Assembly (NCBI GenBank): GCA_050290865.1
Contig: JBNKIW010000004.1
Span: 1-64,000, forward strand
Reading direction: 5' to 3'
DNA from: JARRLC01 sp050290865
Lineage (GTDB): Bacteria > Pseudomonadota > Alphaproteobacteria > Rhizobiales > Rhodomicrobiaceae
DNA: 64,000 nucleotides
Shown here: piece after piece, positions 57,967-64,000 of the stretch
Layout of the letters: every line of letters starts with the position of its first letter
Numbering within the stretch: position 1 is the stretch's first letter
Program-made: the position numbers and the translations under genes
Notes under the pieces: model-generated
Database searches by the model: none
What the model was told of the DNA's origin: nothing
What the model saw: the letters and a program-made list of their open reading frames with translations, nothing else

Positions 57967-58284
57967 GAATTGCCTGCTGGAGTAGATGCTCACTGCTGTC
58001 ACCGGCCAAGCCCGAAGAGAGAATACCCTTTCCTTCTAATGGAAGATGCTACTGGATGGCAAGAGGCCCGGCCGCGGCGGCGTGTATTTTTCTCGCGGAA
58101 CCGTTGTCCCACAATGAATCGGCGGCCGGAAACCGCGCACACGCCAAGGCGCACCGCAGGAAACCAAGAAAGCTTTAAGCATCTGTCAGGTACACCCGGA
58201 CTTCGAATCCGATGCAACCAGGGCGCCCCGGGAACACGGTTCCGGCCCGGCATCCTCAAAGCATCGTGGTGGAGACCGGTCAAA
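57967..58284. other. 318-base region between the leuA leader and the CoA-transferase gene
   Basis: Must hold the divergent promoters of leuA and the CoA-transferase gene. An AT-richer stretch (58015-58060, 58085-58175) is present. An open frame runs through it in phase with the CoA-transferase, but its residues show no family features. No promoter can be assigned with confidence. Confidence 0.35.
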
Positions 58285-59586
58285 ATGCAGCAGCTCCTGC
58301 CATTCGAGCAGATCAAGGCGGAATTCGCACCGGGTGCCCGGCTCCTGCTTCACGCCGGTCCCGCAGAGTCCCTCATGCTTTGCGAGTTGCTGCGCGCCGA
58401 TCCGGACTGCCTCCGCGGCTCGACCCTTGCCGGTCTTTTCATCCCCGGCGTGAACGTTTTCGACTACGCCAGCCTCACGCCCACGACGCGCGTGGAAACG
58501 CTGTTCGTGTCGCCAGCGTTTCGCGGCAGCTTCGAAGCCGGGCGGCTCGACCTGCTGCCCATGCATTATTCCCGCTATCCCGGGTTCCTCGAACGGCACC
58601 CGGCCGACCTTGCGATCCTGCATCTGCCGCCGCCCCGCAACGGCGTCTTCTCCTGCGGCATCGGGGCCGATATCGCCGATGGAGTGCGCCGCTTCGCGCG
58701 CCGCGTGGCAGTGCTGGTCAATCCGCAGATCCCGTATACGCATGGCGCCTGCGCTCTGCGCGTTGACGAGGCGGACGCCGTTTTCGACGCTGACGGGCCG
58801 CTCGCGCGACATCCTCACCAGACGGGCGACGATATCACCGCCAGACTGGCCGCGCATGTCGCTGCCCTGATCGAGGACGGAGACACGGTGCAGTCCGGGA
58901 TCGGGCGGGTTCAGACCAGCATTCTGGGGGCTCTCCGGCATCACCGGAATCTGCGCGTTCACTCCGGCATGATCATCGATGAGACGGCGATCCTCGCCGA
59001 GAGCGGAGCCCTCGCCCCGCCCGGAAGCGGCGGCGCGCCGGTCGTCACTGGGATGGCCATTGGTTCGGAGCCGGTGCGCGAACTTGCCGCCAGCCCGCTG
59101 GCCGCCTTCCATGGCATCGGCGTCACGCACGGTCTCCGCCGCATCGCCAACATGGAATGCTTCACCGCTATCAACTCCGCCGTCGAGGTCGATCTTCTCG
59201 GGCAGGTCAACTGCGAGCACGCCGCGGGGCGCCAGATCAGCGGCGTCGGCGGTGCCGCGGATTTCATGCGCGCCGCGCTGCTCTCACCCGGCGGGCGCAG
59301 CATTGTCGCCATGCCGTCCGAACGGCGCGGCAAATCCTGCATCGTCCCACGGCTCGAGCCGGGCCATGTCAGCATCGGCCGGGCCAACATCGACTGGCTG
59401 GTCACGGAGCATGGCGCCGCACGCCTTGGCGATCTGAGCCTGGACGCACGTGCCGAAGCCGCCATCGGCGTTGCCGCTCCGAGGCACCGGGCGATGCTCG
59501 CCGATGCCTGGCAAAGCCTGCGCACACGCATTAGGGGAGTGTCGCGCGCCGGCGATCCGCGGCGCTTTACAGCGGATCCCAGCTAA
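58285..59586 (+). CDS. Acetyl-CoA hydrolase/CoA-transferase family protein
   Basis: 433 residues from ATG 58285 with GGAG about ten bases upstream. It belongs to the family of acetate/succinate and 4-hydroxybutyrate CoA-transferases: 'VQSGIGRVQTSILGALRHHRNLRVHSGMI' and the likely catalytic Glu in 'NSAVEVDLLGQVNCEH', then 'SGVGGAADFMRAALLSPGGRSI' and 'ITEHGAA'-like 'LVTEHGAARLGDL'. It would move CoA between short organic acids. It converges with the SDR gene, overlapping by 20 bases. The true acid substrate is unknown. Confidence 0.85.
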   Translation: MQQLLPFEQIKAEFAPGARLLLHAGPAESLMLCELLRADPDCLRGSTLAGLFIPGVNVFDYASLTPTTRVETLFVSPAFRGSFEAGRLDLLPMHYSRYPGFLERHPADLAILHLPPPRNGVFSCGIGADIADGVRRFARRVAVLVNPQIPYTHGACALRVDEADAVFDADGPLARHPHQTGDDITARLAAHVAALIEDGDTVQSGIGRVQTSILGALRHHRNLRVHSGMIIDETAILAESGALAPPGSGGAPVVTGMAIGSEPVRELAASPLAAFHGIGVTHGLRRIANMECFTAINSAVEVDLLGQVNCEHAAGRQISGVGGAADFMRAALLSPGGRSIVAMPSERRGKSCIVPRLEPGHVSIGRANIDWLVTEHGAARLGDLSLDARAEAAIGVAAPRHRAMLADAWQSLRTRIRGVSRAGDPRRFTADPS

Positions 59587-60490
59587 ACACATCGCCCGAG
59601 CGCTCGAGCGGCACGAACGAGCCTTTCAGTGCGGGAATGCCGTGGCTGGCGAGCGTTTCGCAGTCCCAGCCCTCCGAACGCTGGACGGAGCGCACCGGCC
59701 GCGACTGGCTCATCAGAAAGATCTCGTTCATGCGCACGGCGAAGATCTGGCCCGTCACGTCCTTCGCCGCGTCGGATAGCAGGAACACCGAAAGCGGTGC
59801 GTTTCTTTCCGGCCCCATCGCCTGCAGCCGTGCGACGCGTTCCTTTTCGGCATCGGTTTCGGCGGGGATGGTGCCGATCAGGCGGCTCCAGGCAAAGGGC
59901 GACACGCAGTTCGAGCGTACGTTGAAGCGCTGCATGTCGAGCGCGATCGACTTCGACAGGCCGACGATGCCCATCTTCGCGGCTGCATAGTTCGCCTGCC
60001 CGTAATTGCCGATCAGTCCCGAGGTGGAGGTGAAATGCACGAATGCGCCCGACTCCTGCTCCCGGAAATGCCGCGCGGCAGCGTGCGACATGTAAAAGGA
60101 GCCCATCAGATGCACCTGAATGACCATCTCGAAATCGACGACGCTCATGCGATGGAAGATGCGGTCGCGCAGGATGCCGGCGTTGTTCACCACGCCGTCG
60201 ATGCGGCCGAAATGGTCGAGCGCCGTCTGGATGATGCGTGCGGCGGACGCTGCCTCGGCGACGCTGTCGGCACTGGCGACGGCGGTCCCGCCCGCGGCGC
60301 GGATTTCGGCAACCACGTCTTCGGCGGGCGAGGCATTGCCGCCACCCTCGCCGTCCGCGGAGCCGCCGAGATCGTTCACGACGACCCTTGCTCCCTCGCG
60401 CGCCGCCAGCAGCGCAATTTCCCGCCCGATACCGCGTCCGGCTCCCGTGACAACGACGGCCTTCCCCTCAAGCACGCCCATCCCGGTCAT
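59567..60490 (-). CDS. Short-chain dehydrogenase, 3-hydroxyacyl-CoA type
   Basis: 307 residues from ATG 60490 with GGGGAG before it. SDR motifs: 'VVTGAGRGIGREIALL', 'VNDLGGSADGEGGGN' loop (as in the dehydrogenase part of peroxisomal multifunctional enzyme type 2), 'NNAGILRDR' and Y-A-A-A-K. It has about 50 extra C-terminal residues after the usual core. Probably oxidises a 3-hydroxyacyl-CoA. It is divergent from the MaoC hydratase gene, which could make its substrate. Confidence 0.87.
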   Translation of the reverse strand: MTGMGVLEGKAVVVTGAGRGIGREIALLAAREGARVVVNDLGGSADGEGGGNASPAEDVVAEIRAAGGTAVASADSVAEAASAARIIQTALDHFGRIDGVVNNAGILRDRIFHRMSVVDFEMVIQVHLMGSFYMSHAAARHFREQESGAFVHFTSTSGLIGNYGQANYAAAKMGIVGLSKSIALDMQRFNVRSNCVSPFAWSRLIGTIPAETDAEKERVARLQAMGPERNAPLSVFLLSDAAKDVTGQIFAVRMNEIFLMSQSRPVRSVQRSEGWDCETLASHGIPALKGSFVPLERSGDVFSWDPL

Positions 60491-60594
60491 ATTTCTGCTC
60501 CCCTTCCCATGGCGTCTCCGGTCACGCCCCTTGCGCACGGCATCCGGCGAACCTTCGCAGATCGCATGCAAGTGGTCAACAAAGATAAAACGAT

Positions 60595-60611
60595 ATTTCA
60601 CTTGACGAAAT
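60595..60611. promoter_or_regulatory. Candidate IclR operator between the SDR and MaoC genes
   Basis: ATTTC (60595-60599) and GAAAT (60607-60611) form a dyad with a seven-base spacer in the 169-base divergent promoter region. The half ATTTCAC is shared with a palindrome upstream of the iclR gene (62512-62525). Shared sites would let the IclR protein control all three genes. Inference. Confidence 0.45.
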
Positions 60612-60659
60612 GGCGGCACAACCGCTTAATGGCGTGGCCGTCTGACGGAGGGTACGCAC

Positions 60660-61517
60660 ATGCCGATCGACATGGAAAAACTTCTGGCCTGGCCGTTCCC
60701 GGATGTGGAGCACAGCTACACCACCCGCGACACCATGCTCTATGCGCTCGGCGCCGGGGCTGGGTCGGATCCGCTCGATGCGAACGACCTGAGATATGTC
60801 TACGAAGACGGCCTCGTCGCGCTGCCGACAATGGCGGTGGTCCTCGGTTATCCCGGTTTCTGGGCGCGGAATCCCGAAACCGGCATCAATTGGCGTAAGC
60901 TTCTGCACGGCGAGCAGGGCCTTACCCTTCACGCGCCTTTGCCAGTGTCCGGCACCGTCATCGGCCGCACGCGCATTACCGGCCTGATCGACAAGGGCGA
61001 GGACAAAGGCGCGCTGCTGTTCTCCGAGCGCAACGTGATCGAAAAGGACAGCGGCAGACTTCTGGCGACGCTCACGGCGACAGCGTTCCTGCGCGGCGAC
61101 GGCGGCTTCGGCGGCCCCTCCGGCCCGGCGCCGAAACCTCGTCCCATCCCCGAGCGGGCGGCCGACGCCAGCCTCGATCTCGCGACCCTGCCGAACGCCG
61201 CGCTCGTCTATCGCCTGTCCGGCGATTACAATCCGCTGCACGCCGATCCCGGCACCGCTGCGGCGGCCGGCTTCCCGCGGCCCATCCTTCATGGCTTGTG
61301 TACCTACGCCGTTGCCGGGCGCGCGATACTTCGCCTGGCCTGCGACAACGATCCGCTGCGGCTGAAATCGCTGAATGCGCGCTTCACCGCGCCCGTGCTC
61401 CCCGGCGAAACCATCCGCACCGAAATCTGGCGCGATGGCCGCGTCATCGCTTTCCGGTCGTCGGTGGTGGAGCGCGGGGTAACGGTGCTCAACAACGGCC
61501 GCGCGGAGATTGGCTGA
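60660..61517 (+). CDS. MaoC-family enoyl-CoA hydratase 2
   Basis: 285 residues, two hotdog halves. The C-terminal half holds the hydratase-2 motif 'YRLSGDYNPLHADPGTAAAAGFPRPILHGLCTYAVAGRA' (about 180-220), with the Asp and His of the active site. The N-terminal half ('YALGAGAGSDPLDANDLRYVYEDGL') is the degenerate half seen in fungal and bacterial double-hotdog hydratases. It hydrates trans-2-enoyl-CoA to (R)-3-hydroxyacyl-CoA, fitting the divergent SDR. Confidence 0.9.
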   Translation: MPIDMEKLLAWPFPDVEHSYTTRDTMLYALGAGAGSDPLDANDLRYVYEDGLVALPTMAVVLGYPGFWARNPETGINWRKLLHGEQGLTLHAPLPVSGTVIGRTRITGLIDKGEDKGALLFSERNVIEKDSGRLLATLTATAFLRGDGGFGGPSGPAPKPRPIPERAADASLDLATLPNAALVYRLSGDYNPLHADPGTAAAAGFPRPILHGLCTYAVAGRAILRLACDNDPLRLKSLNARFTAPVLPGETIRTEIWRDGRVIAFRSSVVERGVTVLNNGRAEIG

Positions 61518-61571
61518 GCGTCTCAGCGCCTGCCACGCACTGTCCTGCAATGCGTGCCCGAGGGGCCCCCT

Positions 61572-62381
61572 TCAAGCGCCGCGGGTCGGATCGTGTCTGT
61601 GCTGGGCAAGGCTTTCAGCGAGGAGCGCGGCCGTTTCCTGGAGCGGCTCGAGAAACTTCGCCTCGGCTTCCTCGCGGCTCACGGCGCTGTTCAGCATCAT
61701 CATATTCATGCACGCGAAGATCTGATCGTCGCGGCCGATGACCGGCACGGCCATCGCCCATGCCAGACCGTCGAATTCAGTCTTGGCATAGTCGTCATCC
61801 GTCACCGCGTAACCCGCCTCGCGCACCGAACGCAGTACCGCCTCAAGCTCGCGCGGCTGGCGGGCGAGATCGTACCAGCCGCCCGTCCGCTTTGCGAGCA
61901 GAGCAACGATGCGCTCGCGCTCCCCCTCGCTGCAGAAGGCGAGATAGGCCCGCCCGATCGCCGTGACGAGCATCGGAATGCGAAAGCCGAATTTGCGGCT
62001 GAACGAGATCGGCCCCTGCCGCCCGCGCGTCGTCTGGACCAGCACCATCGCGTCGCGGTCGAAGATCGCCACGTCGGACGGCCAGCCGATGCGGCTGCGG
62101 AATTCCCCGACGACCGACTCGGCGATCGCCCCTACCCAGAGATGGCGGTCATAGCCGTGGCTCAATCCCAGCGTCCGGCCGGTCGGCGCGTAGACGGGCT
62201 GGTCGGGGTCGCGCATGATGTAACCCTCGTGCTCCAGGGTCTGCAGCATGCGCACGATGGTCGCCTTGTCGAGCCCCGTGGCCTTGTGCAGGCTGCGCAC
62301 GGTCGATCGCCCCTCGTCGTTCACGACGCGCAGGATCTCCAGGCCGCGGGTGAGCGCGATGACCGGTTTGAAGGATGCCAT
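61572..62381 (-). CDS. IclR-family transcriptional regulator
   Basis: 269 residues. N-terminal winged helix (about 8-65: 'ALTRGLEILRVVNDEGRSTVRSLHKATGLDKATIVRMLQTLEHEGYIMRD') and a C-terminal IclR effector domain (about 85-255, with 'AIGRAYLAFCSEGER' and 'GLAWAMAVPVIG'). The IclR group often controls acid or aromatic catabolism. It is next to, and convergent with, the MaoC gene and shares an ATTTCAC element with the SDR/MaoC promoter region. Confidence 0.92.
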   Translation of the reverse strand: MASFKPVIALTRGLEILRVVNDEGRSTVRSLHKATGLDKATIVRMLQTLEHEGYIMRDPDQPVYAPTGRTLGLSHGYDRHLWVGAIAESVVGEFRSRIGWPSDVAIFDRDAMVLVQTTRGRQGPISFSRKFGFRIPMLVTAIGRAYLAFCSEGERERIVALLAKRTGGWYDLARQPRELEAVLRSVREAGYAVTDDDYAKTEFDGLAWAMAVPVIGRDDQIFACMNMMMLNSAVSREEAEAKFLEPLQETAALLAESLAQHRHDPTRGA

Positions 62382-62681
62382 GAGACTTTCGTGTCCTCAC
62401 CGTGCGCGGCGAGCGGGCCGCACCGAACGAAGCGAGCCGGAGCAGGCGCCGGCCGAACTGCCTGGAGTGCTGCACGCACACCCGAAGCGATTGCGCAAAG
62501 TCCTGCGTATCATTTCACGGTGAAAAACGCTATTTCAAAAAGAGGGGCAGGGGAAGCCGCTGGAGACTGCGCTCTCTCATCGTCCTGGCAGAGTTGGGGG
62601 ACAGAAGGGGAGAAGAGAAACCCGCCTTCCGCCAGGGCTCTTCGAAGGCCCGGTCCCGCGCAGGGTGGACGCACCCGGTCC
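62382..62681. other. 300-base region between degP and iclR
   Basis: Contains the 5' region of iclR (minus strand), including the palindrome at 62513-62525 and a further ATTTC half at 62530-62534. The part near the protease stop is GC-rich and featureless. Confidence 0.4.
62513..62525. promoter_or_regulatory. Palindrome upstream of iclR, candidate autoregulatory operator
   Basis: TTTCAC (62513-62518), one base, GTGAAA (62520-62525): a perfect dyad, 132 bases upstream of the iclR start. The same ATTTCAC word occurs in the SDR/MaoC divergent region. IclR regulators commonly bind a palindrome at their own promoter. Confidence 0.5.
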
Positions 62682-64000
62682 CTACCCCCTCAACACGACC
62701 CGGCGCTCGACGCCGCCACGGCGGATGATGAAATCCCAGACGCGCGCCCGGCGCCGCAGCAGACCGGCGAGTTGCTTCGTGCTGCGGACCGCTTTGCGGT
62801 TCACCTTGACGATGATATCGCCCGGCCTCAATCCGAACCGCCGCGCCATCGAATAAGCCTTCGTCTCGACGACCACCACGCCGGAGGTCTCGTGAATGGC
62901 GAGTTCCTCGGCCACGGCTGGCGACAGATTGGCCACGGTCGCACCCGAAAACGGATTGCGCCCCGCAAGTTCGCGGATGTCGCGGGCAACGGTTTCCGGC
63001 GCAGCGATGAGCGCAATCGCGGCCTGGCGCTTGCGGCCGCGGCTGATGTAGTCGACCTGAGCCTGCCCGCCTACGCCCTTCGTTGCGAGACGGTAGAGAA
63101 CGGACTGCGGATCACGCACCTCGTGGCCATCGACGGCAATGATGACATCACCCGGCCTGAGCCCGGCCCCTGCCGCCGGGCTGCCCCTGGTTACGCTTGC
63201 GATCAGAGCCCCCGAGGGCCGGTCGAGTTCAGCCGCCTCGGCGATGTCGGACGTCACCCGCTGCAATTCGGCACCGAGCCACGGCCGTTCGACCTTGTTG
63301 CCCCGGAGCGCCGATTTCACCACCACCCGAACCATGTTCGACGGGATCGCGAAGCCGATACCGTGCGATCCACCGCTTTTGCTGAATATCGCCGTGTTGA
63401 TGCCCGCGACCTGCCCATTCATATCGACGAGCGGACCGCCGGAATTGCCCGGATTGATCGCAGCATCGGTCTGGATGAAGAACTGATAGTCGGAGATCCC
63501 GACGCGTGTCCGCGCCAGCGCGGAGACGATGCCGCTCGTCACGGTCTGCCCGACACCGAAGGGATTGCCGATGGCCAGCACGATGTCGCCGACTTCCAGC
63601 GCATCGGAGTCACCCAGTGGCAGATAGGGGAAATCCCTGTCGGCGTTCTTGATGCGCAAAACGGCGAGGTCGGTCTGCTCGTCCTTGAGCATGATGGTCG
63701 CCGGGAATTCACGGCCGTCGGCGAGGGCGACTTTGATTTCCGCGCGGCCCTTGGTGCGCACGACGTGGTTGTTTGTCACCACGATGCCCTCCGGCGAGAC
63801 GATGACACCGGAGCCGAGGGAGTTCTGCTGGCGCCGTCCGGGCATCCGACGGCCAAAAAAACGCTCGAAGAACGGGTCTTCGAAGAGGGGCGACCTGCGC
63901 CGCCTGGCCTTGCTATGAACGTAGACGTTCACAACCGCGGGCGCGGCTCTCTTGACAATGGAGGCGTAGGAATAGGTGACATCGGCGCGCGTATGCGGCA
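62682..64000 (-). CDS. DegP/HtrA-type periplasmic serine protease (5' end off window)
   Basis: The frame continues to the right edge: before the first in-window GTG (63932) it reads 'YSYASIVKRAAPAVVNVYV', the standard DegP start of the mature domain, so the true start lies beyond 64000. Trypsin-like triad: His in 'VVTNNHVV', Asp in 'EQTDLAVL', Ser in 'NPGNSGGPLVDM'. Two PDZ domains follow ('GAGLRPGDVIIAVDGHEV' and 'RFGLRPGDIIVKVNRKAV'). Such proteases degrade or refold damaged envelope proteins. At least 439 residues are visible. A gene symbol (degP, degQ or degS) cannot be fixed from this part. Confidence 0.93.
   Translation of the reverse strand, partial: PHTRADVTYSYASIVKRAAPAVVNVYVHSKARRRRSPLFEDPFFERFFGRRMPGRRQQNSLGSGVIVSPEGIVVTNNHVVRTKGRAEIKVALADGREFPATIMLKDEQTDLAVLRIKNADRDFPYLPLGDSDALEVGDIVLAIGNPFGVGQTVTSGIVSALARTRVGISDYQFFIQTDAAINPGNSGGPLVDMNGQVAGINTAIFSKSGGSHGIGFAIPSNMVRVVVKSALRGNKVERPWLGAELQRVTSDIAEAAELDRPSGALIASVTRGSPAAGAGLRPGDVIIAVDGHEVRDPQSVLYRLATKGVGGQAQVDYISRGRKRQAAIALIAAPETVARDIRELAGRNPFSGATVANLSPAVAEELAIHETSGVVVVETKAYSMARRFGLRPGDIIVKVNRKAVRSTKQLAGLLRRRARVWDFIIRRGGVERRVVLRG

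Noticed and set aside
1..64000. CRISPR arrays, prophage or conjugative genes
   Set aside because: No regularly spaced direct repeats and no phage or conjugation genes were seen.

Overview
The window is GC-rich, densely coded bacterial chromosome. The gene content and order point to an alphaproteobacterium, most likely of the Hyphomicrobiales (Rhizobiales). The main reasons are the AcpXL-type very-long-chain fatty acid (VLCFA) locus for lipid A, the order dapF-mtaB-ftsY-yciB, and the run erpA/dgt-argS-SPOR-nagZ-scpA-scpB-tatB-tatC-serS. I cannot name a genus. About 50 protein genes, a TPP riboswitch, a leuA attenuation leader and several candidate operators and terminators can be supported. 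I see no rRNA, tRNA or CRISPR.

Layout. 1-321: tail of an IS630-family element with nested terminal repeats; its outer end supplies the stop codon of a yfbU-like gene. 1254-5755: fdxA, argC, TPP riboswitch plus thiC, and a convergent esterase. 5961-11584: small membrane protein, dapF-mtaB-ftsY, two tandem yciB paralogues, and a MarR regulator. 11919-14651: rnd and a LuxR-type regulator on the minus strand. 14923-19085: an unassigned two-gene module made of a possible winged-helix protein and a 1026-residue protein carrying two separate P-loop ATPase domains, the second HerA/FtsK-like. This is the best candidate for an undescribed system. 19201-23098: plsY, dprA, a VWA protein, a TPR protein and rpmJ.

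23305-29926 is a minus-strand operon for VLCFA synthesis: acpXL, fabZ-like, three ketosynthase-like genes (two without the catalytic Cys), fabG-like, a small membrane ORF and a zinc-type dehydrogenase. Facing it on the plus strand are a MaoC-SDR fusion, a composite palindromic element, and an FkbH-ACP pair (30158-34070). Then come a PhnD-like binding protein directly joined to a PAS/GGDEF/EAL c-di-GMP protein (34291-39208), a thioesterase, an RND pump with its adaptor, and hup.

44892-56119 is the housekeeping run for Fe-S assembly, dNTP control, aminoacylation, division and wall recycling, condensin and Tat export; tatA is not in its usual place. leuA (56180-57769) lies behind a 30-codon leader peptide with four consecutive Leu codons and a stem-loop. 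58285-62381 is a small acyl-CoA catabolic island (CoA-transferase, SDR, MaoC hydratase, IclR regulator) with shared ATTTCAC operator-like sites. The window ends inside a DegP/HtrA-type protease gene that runs off the right edge.
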